Notes: generated by a model from the letters alone, not told the origin. Positions 49,505 through 59,447 are shown, numbered from the stretch's first letter. The stretch is 64,000 nucleotides of DNA from Pantoea coffeiphila (GCF_016909495.1 NZ_JAFBFW010000006.1:1-64000), one strand, 5' to 3'. Translations and numbers: made by a program.

Positions 49505-50788
49505 ATGAAAAGAACGGTATTTGCAGCTGCACTCAATCATCAGTCGCAGATTGAGGCCTGGGCAGCAGCGTTCCAACAGCCTCCTTATCAACACCCGCCG
49601 CAGCATCCGGTATGGTTTATCAAACCGCGCAATACCTGGCGCAGCCATCGGGACACTGTCGGTCTGCCCGCCGGCGAGCAGGTCTACAGCGGCGCAACGC
49701 TGGCCGTAGTGATTGGCAAATCGGCGCGCAAAGTGAGCGCGGAAAAGGCGCGCGAGGTGATTGCCGGTTACGCACTGGCTAATGAGCTGAGCCTGGCGGA
49801 AGAGAGCTTTTACCGCCCGGCGATCAAGGCAAAGTGCCGCGACGGTTTTTGCCCGATCGGAGAGGCGGTGGTGCTGCCCGACGTCAGCGCACTGCAAATT
49901 ATCACCGAGGTGAACGGCGAAGTCCGCGACCACTGGAACACCGCCGATCTCAGGCGCGGTGCCGCCGAACTGATTGCTGCACTCAGTGAATTCGCCACCC
50001 TGCAACCGGGCGACGTCATTCTGCTGGGCACCCCGCAGCAGCGGGTAGCCATCCATGCGGGTGACGTGGTGACGATCAAAGCGGCCGGTCTGCCCGAACT
50101 GAGTAACCGCTTCAGCGACAGCGCACCGCCGGTGGAACAGCTCTCCGGCCAGCCCACGCTGTTTGCCCTCGGATTGAACTACGCCGATCACGCCAGCGAA
50201 CTGGATTTTAAAGCACCGGAAGAGCCGCTGGTGTTTATCAAAGCGGCAAACACCCTGACCGGCGATCACAGCGTTTCCGTGCGCCCCGACAACGTGGAAT
50301 ACATGCATTACGAAGGGGAGCTGGTGGTGGTGATGGGGAAAACCGCCCGCCACGTCAGCCGCGAAAACGCGCTGGACTACGTTGCCGGTTACACCCTGTG
50401 CAACGACTACGCGGTGCGCGATTACCTGGAAAACTACTACCGCCCCAATCTGCGAGTGAAAAGCCGCGACACGCTGACCCCGCTGCGCGAAGCCATCGTG
50501 CGGCCATCGGCGCTGCCCGATCCGCATAACCTCGCGCTGAAAACCTTCGTCAACGGCGAGCTGCGCCAGAGCGGTAATACCCGCGACATGGTGTTCGATA
50601 TCCCGTTTCTGATTGCCTGGCTCAGTGAATTCCTCACCCTGCAGCCGGGCGACATGATCGCTACCGGTACGCCGAAAGGGCTGGCCGACGTCAGGCCGGG
50701 GGATGAAGTCGTGGTGGAGATCGAAGGGGTCGGCCGCCTGACCAACCGCATTGTCAGTGAACAACAGTTTGAGGACAGCCTGAAATGA
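49505..50788 (+). CDS. hpaG: HpaG, bifunctional isomerase/decarboxylase
   Basis: A 427-residue protein made of two fumarylacetoacetate-hydrolase-like halves: residues about 1-205 and 215-427. It decarboxylates 5-oxo-pent-3-ene-1,2,5-tricarboxylate and isomerises 2-hydroxyhepta-2,4-diene-1,7-dioate. The second half keeps the metal and substrate motifs GLNYADHASELDFKAPEEP, YEGELVVVMGK and GDMIATGTPKGLADVRPGD; the first half has matching but diverged motifs. First gene of the catabolic operon, coupled to hpaE by a 4-base overlap. Confidence 0.94.
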   Translation: MKRTVFAAALNHQSQIEAWAAAFQQPPYQHPPQHPVWFIKPRNTWRSHRDTVGLPAGEQVYSGATLAVVIGKSARKVSAEKAREVIAGYALANELSLAEESFYRPAIKAKCRDGFCPIGEAVVLPDVSALQIITEVNGEVRDHWNTADLRRGAAELIAALSEFATLQPGDVILLGTPQQRVAIHAGDVVTIKAAGLPELSNRFSDSAPPVEQLSGQPTLFALGLNYADHASELDFKAPEEPLVFIKAANTLTGDHSVSVRPDNVEYMHYEGELVVVMGKTARHVSRENALDYVAGYTLCNDYAVRDYLENYYRPNLRVKSRDTLTPLREAIVRPSALPDPHNLALKTFVNGELRQSGNTRDMVFDIPFLIAWLSEFLTLQPGDMIATGTPKGLADVRPGDEVVVEIEGVGRLTNRIVSEQQFEDSLK

Positions 50789-52239
50789 ACAAGATTAACC
50801 ACTGGATCAACGGCAGAAACGTTGCCAGCAGCGACTATTTCACCACCCGCAATCCGGCGACCGGCGAGGTGCTGGCGGAGGTAGCCTCCGGCGGAGAGCA
50901 GGAGATCGCCGAGGCGGTCGCCGCAGCAAAAGTCGCCTTCCCGAAGTGGGCTAACACGCCGATGAAAGCGCGCGCACGGCTGATGCGCCGCCTGGGGGAA
51001 CTCATCGACCGGGATGTACCGGAGATCGCCGCGCTGGAAACGGCGGATACCGGATTGCCCATTCATCAGACCCGCAATGTGCTGATCCCGCGCGCGTCAC
51101 ACAACTTTGAGTTTTTCGCCGAGATCTGCCAGCAGATGAACGGCCGCAGCTATCCGGTTGACGACAAAATGCTCAACTACACCCTGGTACAGCCGGTGGG
51201 GGTTTGTGCGCTGGTATCGCCGTGGAACGTGCCGTTTATGACCGCCACCTGGAAGGTGGCACCGTGCCTGGCGCTGGGCAATACCGCGGTGCTGAAAATG
51301 TCCGAACTGTCGCCGCTCAGTGCGGATCGCCTCGGTCAGCTGGCGCTGGAGGCGGGCATCCCGCCGGGTGTACTGAACGTGGTGCAGGGTTTTGGGGCCA
51401 CGGCGGGAGATGCGCTGGTGCGCCATCACGATGTGCGGGCGGTGTCGTTTACCGGCGGTACGGTGACCGGGCGCAACATTATCAAAAACGCCGGGCTGAA
51501 GAAGTTTTCCATGGAGCTGGGTGGCAAATCCCCGGTGCTGATATTTGAGGATGCTGACATTGAGCGGGCAATGGACGCTGCGCTGTTTACCATCTTCTCG
51601 CTTAACGGCGAACGCTGCACCGCCGGTTCACGCATTTTCATCCAGCAGAGTATCTATCCCGAGTTCGTCCGCCGCTTCGCCGAACGGGCCTCGCGGCTGA
51701 TTGTGGGCGACCCCACTGACCCGAAAACCCAGGTTGGTGCGCTGATTAGCCAGCAGCACTGGGAAAAAGTCTCCGGCTATATCCGCCTCGGTGTTGAAGA
51801 GGGGGCCACGCTGCTGGCAGGCGGGCCGGATAAACCGGCGGGGCTGGAGCAGGGGCACTTCCTGCGGCCCACGGTGCTGGCAGATGTCGACAACCGCATG
51901 CGCGTGGCGCAGGAGGAGATATTCGGGCCGGTGGCCTGCCTGATCCCGTTCCGTGATGAGGAGGAGGGACTGCGGCTGGCCAACGACGTGGAGTACGGCC
52001 TGGCGTCCTACATCTGGACCCAGGACGTCAGCAAGGTCATGCGTCTGGCGCGCAGTATCGAAGCCGGCATGGTGTTTGTAAACACGCAAAACGTGCGCGA
52101 TTTGCGCCAGCCGTTTGGCGGCGTTAAGGCTTCCGGCACCGGGCGCGAAGGCGGCGAATACAGCTTTGAGGTGTTTGCCGAAATGAAGAACGTCTGTATT
52201 TCGTTTGGCGATCATCCGATCCCGAAATGGGGCGTCTAG
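50785..52239 (+). CDS. hpaE: HpaE, 5-carboxymethyl-2-hydroxymuconate semialdehyde dehydrogenase
   Basis: A 484-residue NAD-dependent aldehyde dehydrogenase oxidising the ring-cleavage semialdehyde. Motifs: ALVSPWNVPFMTATWK (about residue 140), general-base Glu in SMELGGKSPVLIFED, catalytic Cys in NGERCTAGSRIF and EEIFGPVACL. It overlaps hpaG and is separated from hpaD by an 81-base gap that contains a hairpin, the only sizeable gap in the operon before hpaA. Confidence 0.94.
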   Translation: MNKINHWINGRNVASSDYFTTRNPATGEVLAEVASGGEQEIAEAVAAAKVAFPKWANTPMKARARLMRRLGELIDRDVPEIAALETADTGLPIHQTRNVLIPRASHNFEFFAEICQQMNGRSYPVDDKMLNYTLVQPVGVCALVSPWNVPFMTATWKVAPCLALGNTAVLKMSELSPLSADRLGQLALEAGIPPGVLNVVQGFGATAGDALVRHHDVRAVSFTGGTVTGRNIIKNAGLKKFSMELGGKSPVLIFEDADIERAMDAALFTIFSLNGERCTAGSRIFIQQSIYPEFVRRFAERASRLIVGDPTDPKTQVGALISQQHWEKVSGYIRLGVEEGATLLAGGPDKPAGLEQGHFLRPTVLADVDNRMRVAQEEIFGPVACLIPFRDEEEGLRLANDVEYGLASYIWTQDVSKVMRLARSIEAGMVFVNTQNVRDLRQPFGGVKASGTGREGGEYSFEVFAEMKNVCISFGDHPIPKWGV

Positions 52240-52258
52240 GCTGTTCAACTTTTACGAG

Positions 52259-52294
52259 GGCAGCCGCACGAAGCAACGTTCGGTGCGCGCTGCC
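52259..52294 (+). other. Intercistronic stem-loop between hpaE and hpaD
   Basis: Imperfect stem: GGCAGC with GCTGCC, GCAC with GTGC, GAA with TTC, separated by single or double bulges, 27 bases before the hpaD ATG. It may be an mRNA processing or stabilising site, or a scar from hpaD replacement. Confidence 0.45.
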
Positions 52295-52320
52295 AGTTCA
52301 CATCACAAGAGAGCCGCATT

Positions 52321-53394
52321 ATGAGCAATAAAACCATCACATCATCCTTGCCCGTGCCGGATATTCTGCGCTGCGCTTATATGGAAATACAGGTGACAGA
52401 CTTGCAGGCCGCCCGCGAATTTTATGTCGATATTCTGGGCCTGCAGGTGACGGAAGAGGACAGTCATACGCTGTATCTGCGCACGATGGAAGAGTTTATC
52501 CACCATAACCTGGTGCTGCGGGAAGGGCCGGTCGCCGCCGTGGCCGCTTTCTCATATCGGGTGCGCAGCCCGCAGGATGTGGACAAAGCAGAAGCCTGGT
52601 TTAAATCGCTGGGATGCCGGACGGAACGGCGCGCGGGCGGCTTCGTTAAAGGCATCGGCGATTCCGTGCGCGTAGAAGATCCGCTCGGTTTCCCCTGCGA
52701 GTTCTTCTACGACGTACAGCACGTGGACCGCCTTGCCTGGCGCTACGATCTCTACACGCCGGGCGCGCTGGTCAGGCTGGACCACTTTAATCAGATTACC
52801 CCCGATGTGCCGCTGGCGGTGGAGTATATCCAGGGGCTGGGTTTCCGGGTAACCGAGGATATTCGCGACGATAAAGGTGTGGTGTATGCCGCCTGGATGC
52901 GGCGAAAACCGACGGTGCACGATACGGCAATGACCGGCGGGGCCGGGCCGCGCATGCACCATATTGCCTTCTCGACCCATGAAAAACACAACATCCTGTC
53001 GATCTGCGACAAGCTGGGCGCGCTGCGTAAATCCGACCTGATCGAACGCGGGCCGGGCCGTCACGGCGTCTCTAACGCCTTTTACCTCTACCTTCGCGAC
53101 CCGGACGGCCACCGCATCGAAATCTACACCCAGGACTACTACACCGGTGACCCGGACAACCCGCTGGTCAGCTGGGACGTGCACGACAACCAGCGCCGCG
53201 ACTGGTGGGGCAACCCGGTGGTCCCGAGCTGGTACACCGACGGTTCGCTGGTGCTGGATCTGGACGGTAAACCGCAGCCGGTTGTTGAGCGCAGCGACCC
53301 CAGCGAGCTGGCGGTGACCATCGGCGCGGACGGTTTTTCCTATACCCGCAAGGGCGACGTTGAGCAGGGCTTTAAGCTCGGCAACACGCTGTAA
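52321..53394 (+). CDS. hpaD: 3,4-dihydroxyphenylacetate 2,3-dioxygenase, VOC (type I extradiol) form
   Basis: A 357-residue extradiol ring-cleavage dioxygenase of the vicinal-oxygen-chelate type, as in Brevibacterium/Arthrobacter homoprotocatechuate dioxygenases, not the 283-residue LigB-type HpaD of E. coli. The metal ligands fall at His155 (RLDHFNQ), His214 (RMHHIAF) and Glu267 (HRIEIYT), and the second-sphere residues Asn157, His200, Arg243 and Tyr257 are also present at the numbers I recall for the Brevibacterium enzyme. It should be active with Fe or Mn. It sits in the usual hpaD slot between hpaE and hpaF. Confidence 0.92.
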   Translation: MSNKTITSSLPVPDILRCAYMEIQVTDLQAAREFYVDILGLQVTEEDSHTLYLRTMEEFIHHNLVLREGPVAAVAAFSYRVRSPQDVDKAEAWFKSLGCRTERRAGGFVKGIGDSVRVEDPLGFPCEFFYDVQHVDRLAWRYDLYTPGALVRLDHFNQITPDVPLAVEYIQGLGFRVTEDIRDDKGVVYAAWMRRKPTVHDTAMTGGAGPRMHHIAFSTHEKHNILSICDKLGALRKSDLIERGPGRHGVSNAFYLYLRDPDGHRIEIYTQDYYTGDPDNPLVSWDVHDNQRRDWWGNPVVPSWYTDGSLVLDLDGKPQPVVERSDPSELAVTIGADGFSYTRKGDVEQGFKLGNTL

Positions 53395-53408
53395 ACACCG
53401 GAGGCGCT

Positions 53409-53819
53409 ATGCCGCATTTTATCGTGGAGTGTACCGACAATATCCGCCAGCAGGCCGAGCTGCCACGCCTGTTTGCGGCGGTAAATCAGCATCTGGCCGA
53501 CAGCGGGCTGTTTCCGCTCGGCGGCATCCGCAGCCGGGCGCACTGGATTGACTGCTGGCAGATGGCCGACGGCAAACGGGATTACGCCTTTGTGCATATG
53601 ACGCTGAAAATCGGCCACGGCCGCAGCCTCGAACAGCTACAGCCGGTCATGATGGCGCTGTTTGCACTGATCAAACGCCATTTCGCGGCGCTGATGGCCG
53701 AGCGCTATCTGGCGCTGTCGCTGGCGGTGGAAGAGCTGCATCCGCAGCTGAACTTCAAACAGAACAATGTACATGCCCTGTTTGAACCGGATGAAAAAGG
53801 AAAACCCGATGCTAAATGA
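53409..53819 (+). CDS. hpaF: HpaF, 5-carboxymethyl-2-hydroxymuconate isomerase
   Basis: A 136-residue tautomerase-superfamily enzyme with N-terminal catalytic Pro2 ([13 protein letters not shown]), the [11 protein letters not shown] and [17 protein letters not shown] motifs. It isomerises 5-carboxymethyl-2-hydroxymuconate. About 10 residues longer than E. coli HpaF: after NNVHALF it continues as a charged tail ([11 protein letters not shown]) that overlaps the hpaH start by 11 bases. Confidence 0.93.
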   Translation: MPHFIVECTDNIRQQAELPRLFAAVNQHLADSGLFPLGGIRSRAHWIDCWQMADGKRDYAFVHMTLKIGHGRSLEQLQPVMMALFALIKRHFAALMAERYLALSLAVEELHPQLNFKQNNVHALFEPDEKGKPDAK

Positions 53820-54612
53820 CGCCACGCTGGATCGGCTGGCAGCCGAACTCCATCAGGCCGAGAAAAACCGTGAACAGATCCGCCAGCCGTCGCTGGCGCA
53901 TCCCGATATCACGATTGAAGACGCCTACGCCATTCAGCGCCGCTGGGTGGCGAAGAAAATTGCCGAAGGCCGCGAACTGAAGGGGCACAAAATCGGCCTG
54001 ACCTCGAAAGCCATGCAGGCCAGCTCGCAGATTGATGAGCCGGACTACGGTGCGCTGCTGGACGATATGTTTTTCAGCGAGGGCAGCGATATCCCGCTGG
54101 ATCGCTTTATCGTGCCGCGCGTGGAGGTGGAACTGGCGTTTGTGCTGGCAAAACCGCTGCGCGGGCCGGGATGCACGCTGTTTGACGTCCTGAATGCGAC
54201 GGATTACGTCATTCCCGCGCTGGAAATCATCGATGCCCGCTGTCATCAGATCGACCCGCAGAGCCAGCGCCCGCGCAAGGTCTTCGACACCATCTCCGAC
54301 AACGCCGCCAACGCGGGCGTGGTGATGGGCGGCCGGGCGGTCAGAGTGGATGCGCTGGATCTGCGCTGGGTCAGCGCGCTGATGTATCGCAACGGGGTGA
54401 TTGAAGAGTCCGGCGTGGCGGCCGGGGTACTGAATCATCCGGCAAACGGCGTGGCGTGGCTGGCTAACAAGCTGGCCGCGCACGAGGTGCAGCTGGAAGC
54501 GGGGCAGGTGATCCTCAGCGGTTCGTTTACCCGCCCGGTGGCGGCGCGCAGGGGCGATACCTTCCACGTTGATTATGGCGTGATGGGCGCTATTGGCTGC
54601 CGTTTTATCTGA
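53809..54612 (+). CDS. hpaH: HpaH, 2-oxo-hept-4-ene-1,7-dioate hydratase
   Basis: A 267-residue metal-dependent hydratase of the FAH/MhpD family, the same length as E. coli HpaH. It has [28 protein letters not shown] (about residues 63-90, by position), the metal-ligand region [15 protein letters not shown] and [15 protein letters not shown]. The ATG at 53809 lies within the end of hpaF behind AAGGA, so translation is coupled. Confidence 0.93.
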   Translation: MLNDATLDRLAAELHQAEKNREQIRQPSLAHPDITIEDAYAIQRRWVAKKIAEGRELKGHKIGLTSKAMQASSQIDEPDYGALLDDMFFSEGSDIPLDRFIVPRVEVELAFVLAKPLRGPGCTLFDVLNATDYVIPALEIIDARCHQIDPQSQRPRKVFDTISDNAANAGVVMGGRAVRVDALDLRWVSALMYRNGVIEESGVAAGVLNHPANGVAWLANKLAAHEVQLEAGQVILSGSFTRPVAARRGDTFHVDYGVMGAIGCRFI

Positions 54613-54618
54613 GGAACG

Positions 54619-55422
54619 ATGATGACAAACAACATTTTCAAGCAGGCGCTGCGGCAGAAAACGCCGCAGATTGGACTGTGGCTGGGGCTGGCAAATTCTT
54701 ACAGCGCCGAGCTGCTGGCCGGAGCGGGATTCCACTGGCTGCTTATTGACGGTGAACATGCCCCTAACGACCTGCGAACGGTGCTCGGCCAGCTGCAGGC
54801 AATTGCGCCCTACGACAGCCAGCCGGTGGTGCGGCCGGCATGGAACGACCCGGTGCTGATCAAACAGCTGCTGGACGTAGGTGCGCAGACGCTGCTGATC
54901 CCGATGATACAAAGCGCGGAGGAGGCGAGGGCGGCGGTGCGCGCTTGCCACTATCCCCCGCAGGGCATCCGTGGCGTTGGCAGCGCGCTGGCACGCGCCT
55001 CGCGCTGGAACCGTGTTCCCGACTACCTGCAACACGCCGGGGAACAAATCTGCACGCTGGTGCAGATTGAAACGCGCAAAGGCGTTGAGAACCTGAACGA
55101 AATCCTTGCCGTTGACGGTATTGACGGCGTGTTTATCGGTCCGGCGGATCTGAGCGCCGATATGGGCTTCGCCGGTGACCCGCGCCATCCACAGGTGCAG
55201 GCGGCGATCGCCGGGGCGATAAAAACCATCCGCGCCGCCGGAAAAGCACCGGGGATCCTGATGGCTGACGAAGCCCTGGCCCGCCACTACCTGGAACTGG
55301 GGGCGCTGTTCGTGGCCGTGGGTGTGGATACTACCCTGCTGGCGCGAACGGCAGAGGCACTGGCGGCGAAGTTTATTCGCGAACCGGTCAGCCACGGCGG
55401 GCAACAACAGAGCGGTTATTAA
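54619..55422 (+). CDS. hpaI: HpaI, 4-hydroxy-2-oxo-heptane-1,7-dioate aldolase
   Basis: A 267-residue class II (metal-dependent) pyruvate aldolase of the HpcH/HpaI family, splitting the C7 acid to pyruvate and succinate semialdehyde. Catalytic His in [11 protein letters not shown] (about residue 46), Arg in VVRPAWND, metal Glu in [13 protein letters not shown] and Asp in [13 protein letters not shown]. It starts 6 bases after hpaH. Its product is oxidised by the Sad enzyme encoded at 60977. Confidence 0.94.
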   Translation: MMTNNIFKQALRQKTPQIGLWLGLANSYSAELLAGAGFHWLLIDGEHAPNDLRTVLGQLQAIAPYDSQPVVRPAWNDPVLIKQLLDVGAQTLLIPMIQSAEEARAAVRACHYPPQGIRGVGSALARASRWNRVPDYLQHAGEQICTLVQIETRKGVENLNEILAVDGIDGVFIGPADLSADMGFAGDPRHPQVQAAIAGAIKTIRAAGKAPGILMADEALARHYLELGALFVAVGVDTTLLARTAEALAAKFIREPVSHGGQQQSGY

Positions 55423-55438
55423 CCTGCGGAGATGTGCT

Positions 55439-56800
55439 ATGACCTCGTTAATTCAGTCAGAAAGGGGGACATCACTGTCCGCCATTGAACAGAACGTGAT
55501 TCGTAAACTGTTTCGTCGCCCGATCGTGTTTCTCTTTATCCTGTTTGTCTTCTCCTTTCTTGACCGGATTAACATAGGCTTTGCCGGGCTGACCATGGGC
55601 CAGGACCTCGGTCTGACCTCCACCATGTTTGGCCTGGCGGCTACGCTGTTTTACGTCACCTACGTGCTGTGCGGCATACCCAGCAATGTGATGCTGGGTA
55701 TGATCGGCGCACGGCGCTGGATTGCGACCATTATGGTGGCGTGGGGTATCGCTTCGACCTGTACCCTGTTTGCCACCGGTCCGACCTCGCTGTATGTGCT
55801 ACGCATGATCGTTGGCATTACCGAAGCGGGCTTCCTGCCCGGTATTCTGGTTTACCTGACCCACTGGTTCCCGGCGGTTTATCGCGCCCGGGCGAACGCG
55901 CTGTTTATGATCGCCATGCCGGTCACCATGATGCTGGGGTCGCTGGTCTCCGGCTACATTCTGGCGCTGGACGGGCTGCTGAATTTACGCGGCTGGCAGT
56001 GGCTGTTTTTGCTGGAGGGTGCCCCTTCCGTGCTGCTGGGCGTACTGGTCTGGTTCTTCCTTGACGATGCCCCAGCAAAAGCCCGCTGGCTGACCGCGGA
56101 GGAGAAAACCGCGCTGGCGGCGATGCTCGAGCGCGATCGTCAGCAAAACGTGCAGCCGCAGGCGGAAAACGGCAGACCGCTGTGGCGACAGGTGCTGACC
56201 CCGATAGTGCTGCTGTATACCCTTGCCTATTTCTGCCTGACCAACACGCTGAGCGCGATTAATATCTGGACGCCTCAAATCCTGCAAAGCTTTAACCAGC
56301 ACAGCAGCAATATCGTTATTGGACTGCTGGCCGCCGTGCCGCAGCTGTGCACTATTTTCGCCATGATTTGGTGGAGCCGCCGTTCCGACCGCCGCCACGA
56401 GCGTAAGTATCACACGCTGCTGCCGTTCCTGTTTGCGGCAGCGGGCTGGCTGCTGGCGTCGGCAACGTCACATCCTCTGCTACAGCTTGGCGGCATCGTG
56501 ATGGCCTCGATGGGTTCCTTCAGCGCGATGGCGATCTTCTGGACGACGCCCGATCGGGCTATCGGGCTGCGGGCCAGAGCGCTGGCGATTGCGGTTATTA
56601 ACGCGGTGGGCAATATCGGCTCCGCCTGCAGCCCGCTGTTTATCGGCATTCTGCACGACATGACCGGCAGTTTTAACAGCGGGCTGTGGCTGATGGCGGC
56701 GCTGCTACTGCTGGGCGCGGCGGTGGTCTGGCGAATACCGATGCAGCGCGAGGTGGCCATTCAGCGGGATCCGCTGAACAGGGCGGCGGTGAAATCATAA
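55439..56800 (+). CDS. hpaX: HpaX, 4-hydroxyphenylacetate permease (MFS)
   Basis: A 453-residue, 12-segment MFS transporter of the anion:cation symporter family; SFLDRINIGFAGLTMGQDLG in segment 1 and GITEAGFLPGILVYLTHWF in segment 4 are typical of HpaX. It brings 4-hydroxyphenylacetate into the cell. GGAG lies 7 bases before the ATG at 55439. It lies between hpaI and hpaA, as in E. coli W. Confidence 0.92.
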   Translation: MTSLIQSERGTSLSAIEQNVIRKLFRRPIVFLFILFVFSFLDRINIGFAGLTMGQDLGLTSTMFGLAATLFYVTYVLCGIPSNVMLGMIGARRWIATIMVAWGIASTCTLFATGPTSLYVLRMIVGITEAGFLPGILVYLTHWFPAVYRARANALFMIAMPVTMMLGSLVSGYILALDGLLNLRGWQWLFLLEGAPSVLLGVLVWFFLDDAPAKARWLTAEEKTALAAMLERDRQQNVQPQAENGRPLWRQVLTPIVLLYTLAYFCLTNTLSAINIWTPQILQSFNQHSSNIVIGLLAAVPQLCTIFAMIWWSRRSDRRHERKYHTLLPFLFAAAGWLLASATSHPLLQLGGIVMASMGSFSAMAIFWTTPDRAIGLRARALAIAVINAVGNIGSACSPLFIGILHDMTGSFNSGLWLMAALLLLGAAVVWRIPMQREVAIQRDPLNRAAVKS

Positions 56801-56817
56801 TCATGGACGGAGTAACG

Positions 56818-57684
56818 ATGATGGAAAATATCAATATCAGTCAACAGTACGACGACCGACAGTATGCCGATGAAGACGTCCACTATGCGACGTTTTCCGG
56901 GCTGGCGGCATTCTTCGGCCGCGATATGCGCCCGCACTGGCACGATCGATTTTTTCAGCTGCACTATCTGACCAGCGGAAAAATGGAGCTGCAGCTGGAT
57001 GAGCATCATTACTCGCTACAGGCTCCGCTGTTTGTGCTGACGCCGCCGTCGGTGCCGCACGCCTTCAACACCGAAAGCGACAGCGACGGCCACGTTTTGA
57101 CCGTGCGCCAGGAGCTGATCTGGCCGCTGATGCAGGCGCTGTGGCCCGGCAGCCGCGAGTCGCTGGATATTCCCGGCTTCTGCCTGTCGCTGGCCTCGCG
57201 CCCCCAAACGCGGGAGGCGCTGGACAGGCTCTGGCCGCTGATCGTGCAGGAGTTTTCTTCCCAGCTAAGCGGCCGACAAACCCAACTCAGGCTGCTGGCA
57301 CAAAGCCTGTTTACCCTGGTACTGCGCGAAGCCGATCTGCACGACAGCGGTAACGTCAGCGTGCGGGGTGAAATGCGGCTTTTTCAGCGTTTCAACCAGA
57401 TGGTTAACGAAAAATACCGCGAGCATCGTACCGTACCGGACTATGCCCATGAGCTGGGGATCAGTGAATCGCGCCTGAACGAACTGTGTCGTCGGCTGGC
57501 GAACCTGCCGCCCAAGCGCCTGATCTTTGAAAGGGTGATGCGTGAAGCCCGCCGAATGCTGTTGTTCAGCACCTCCAGCGTTCACCAGATTGCCTGGCAG
57601 CTCGGATACAAAGATCCCGCCTATTTCGCTCGTTTCTTTCATCGTCTTGAAGGCTGTTCTCCCAGTGAATATCGCCGACGATAG
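56818..57684 (+). CDS. hpaA: HpaA, AraC-family activator of hpaBC
   Basis: A 288-residue AraC regulator: N-terminal cupin sensor (PHWHDRFFQLHYLTSGKMEL, about residues 41-60) for 4-hydroxyphenylacetate, and C-terminal double HTH (VPDYAHELGISESRLNELCR and VHQIAWQLGYKDPAYFARFF). It activates hpaBC. GGAG is 5 bases before the ATG at 56818, and an in-frame ATG at 56821 is also possible. It lies 200 bases upstream of hpaB on the same strand. Confidence 0.92.
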   Translation: MMENINISQQYDDRQYADEDVHYATFSGLAAFFGRDMRPHWHDRFFQLHYLTSGKMELQLDEHHYSLQAPLFVLTPPSVPHAFNTESDSDGHVLTVRQELIWPLMQALWPGSRESLDIPGFCLSLASRPQTREALDRLWPLIVQEFSSQLSGRQTQLRLLAQSLFTLVLREADLHDSGNVSVRGEMRLFQRFNQMVNEKYREHRTVPDYAHELGISESRLNELCRRLANLPPKRLIFERVMREARRMLLFSTSSVHQIAWQLGYKDPAYFARFFHRLEGCSPSEYRRR

Positions 57685-57835
57685 GCTGTAATTCCCCGGT
57701 TTTGCGAGCGCGTTCACGTTTTCATTCAAGACCGGGTTCATTGCTGAAAAGTACCGGTGATGGCCTGATTCGTCTCTTCCTCCTTCTGCGCTACCACGCT
57801 TAAATCTCAACAAAGAAAAAACAATTCATTAACAA

Positions 57836-57857
57836 CAGTGGCGATTTACGGCCACTG
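57836..57857 (+). other. Leader hairpin upstream of hpaB
   Basis: Perfect 7-base stem CAGTGGC / GCCACTG with an 8-base loop, 27 bases before the hpaB ATG. Rest of 57685-57884 should hold the HpaA-dependent promoter; no gene seen. Confidence 0.4.
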
Positions 57858-57884
57858 CGTTTCTCCGAAACAGAAGAGGTTACT

Positions 57885-59447
57885 ATGAAGCCAGAAGATT
57901 ATCGTGCCGAAACGACCCGCCCCTTTACCGGCAGTGAGTACCTGAAGAGCCTGGATGACGGGCGTGAAATTTATATCTACGGCAAGCGGGTGAAGAATGT
58001 GACCACTCATCCTGCCTTTCGTAACGCCGCTGCCTCCGTTGCCGGCTTATACGATGCGCTGCACGCGCCGGAAAGCCACGACAGGCTGTGCTGGAACACC
58101 GATACCGGCAACGGCGGCTATACTCATCGCTTCTTTCGCTACGCCCGCTCCGTTGAAGAAATCCGCCAGCAGCGCGATGCCATCGCCGACTGGTCGCGCT
58201 ACAGCTACGGCTGGATGGGGCGCACCCCGGACTACAAAGCGGCATTCGGCAGCGCGCTGGGCGCCAATCCTGATTTTTACGGTGAATACGCCGCGAACGC
58301 GCGCAGCTGGTACAAACGCATTCAGGAATCCGGCCTCTATTTCAATCACGCCATCGTTAACCCGCCTATCGACCGCAATAAGCCCGCCGACGAGGTGAAA
58401 GACGTTTACATCAAGCTGGAAAAAGAGACGGATGCGGGCATTATCGTCAGCGGCGCCAAAGTGGTGGCGACCAACTCCGCGCTGACTCACTACAACTTTA
58501 TCGGCTTTGGATCGGCACAGGTGATGGGCGATAACCCGGATTTTGCACTGATGTTTGTCGCCCCGATGGATGCTGACGGCGTGAAGCTGATTTCCCGCGC
58601 CTCCTACGAGCTGACGGCTGGCGCAACCGGATCGCCGTTTGATTACCCGCTTTCCAGCCGTTTTGACGAGAACGATGCCATTCTGGTGATGGACAAGGTG
58701 CTGATCCCGTGGGAGAACGTGCTGGTTTACCGGGATTTTGACCGCTGCCGCCGCTGGTATTTTGAGGGCGGGTTCGTGCGGTTGTACCCAATGCAGGCCT
58801 GCGTCCGGCTGGCGGTGAAGCTGGATTTCATCACCGCGCTGCTGCAAAAAAGCCTGGAGTGTACCGGCGTACTGGAGTTTCGCGGCGTGCAGGCGGCGCT
58901 GGGCGAAGTGGTGGCCTGGCGTAACCTGTTCTGGTCGCTGAGCGACGCGATGTGCGCGGAATCCACCCACTGGATCAACGGCGCATACCTGCCGGATATG
59001 CAGGCGATGCAGACCTATCGGGTGATGGCGCCGATCGCCTGGGCCAAGATCAAAAACATCATTGAGTGCAACGTCGCCAGCGGCCTGATCTATCTGCCGT
59101 CCAGCGTGCGCGATCTGCAAAACCCGGAAATCGACGGCTATCTGGCACGCTTTGTTCGCGGTTCCAACGGCATCGATCACGAACAGCGCATCAAAATCCT
59201 TAAGCTGATGTGGGATGCGATGGGCAGCGAGTTTGGCGGCCGCCATGAGTTGTACGAGCTGAACTACGCGGGCAGCCAGGATCTGGTGCGCATGCAGTGC
59301 CTGCAGCACGCGCAGAAATCCGGAGCAATGAACGGCATGATGACGCTGGTTGATCGCTGCCTGGCCGACTATGACCGCCACGGCTGGACGGTGCCGCACC
59401 TGCATAACAACCACGATATTAACCAGCTCGACAGCCTGCTGAAATAA
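57885..59447 (+). CDS. hpaB: HpaB, 4-hydroxyphenylacetate 3-monooxygenase oxygenase
   Basis: A 520-residue FADH2-dependent monooxygenase (same length as E. coli HpaB) that hydroxylates 4-hydroxyphenylacetate to 3,4-dihydroxyphenylacetate, using FADH2 from HpaC. Substrate Arg and Tyr candidates are in YSYGWMGRTPDYKA (about residue 106-119), and the FAD-side segment is in GATGSPFDYPLSSRFDENDAI. It follows a 200-base promoter region and is 12 bases before hpaC. Confidence 0.95.
   Translation: MKPEDYRAETTRPFTGSEYLKSLDDGREIYIYGKRVKNVTTHPAFRNAAASVAGLYDALHAPESHDRLCWNTDTGNGGYTHRFFRYARSVEEIRQQRDAIADWSRYSYGWMGRTPDYKAAFGSALGANPDFYGEYAANARSWYKRIQESGLYFNHAIVNPPIDRNKPADEVKDVYIKLEKETDAGIIVSGAKVVATNSALTHYNFIGFGSAQVMGDNPDFALMFVAPMDADGVKLISRASYELTAGATGSPFDYPLSSRFDENDAILVMDKVLIPWENVLVYRDFDRCRRWYFEGGFVRLYPMQACVRLAVKLDFITALLQKSLECTGVLEFRGVQAALGEVVAWRNLFWSLSDAMCAESTHWINGAYLPDMQAMQTYRVMAPIAWAKIKNIIECNVASGLIYLPSSVRDLQNPEIDGYLARFVRGSNGIDHEQRIKILKLMWDAMGSEFGGRHELYELNYAGSQDLVRMQCLQHAQKSGAMNGMMTLVDRCLADYDRHGWTVPHLHNNHDINQLDSLLK

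Noticed and set aside
49505-56800. A leftover LigB-type hpaD elsewhere in the hpa operon
   Set aside because: I read through all frames of the operon and found no LigB-type dioxygenase sequence, so only the VOC-type enzyme is present.
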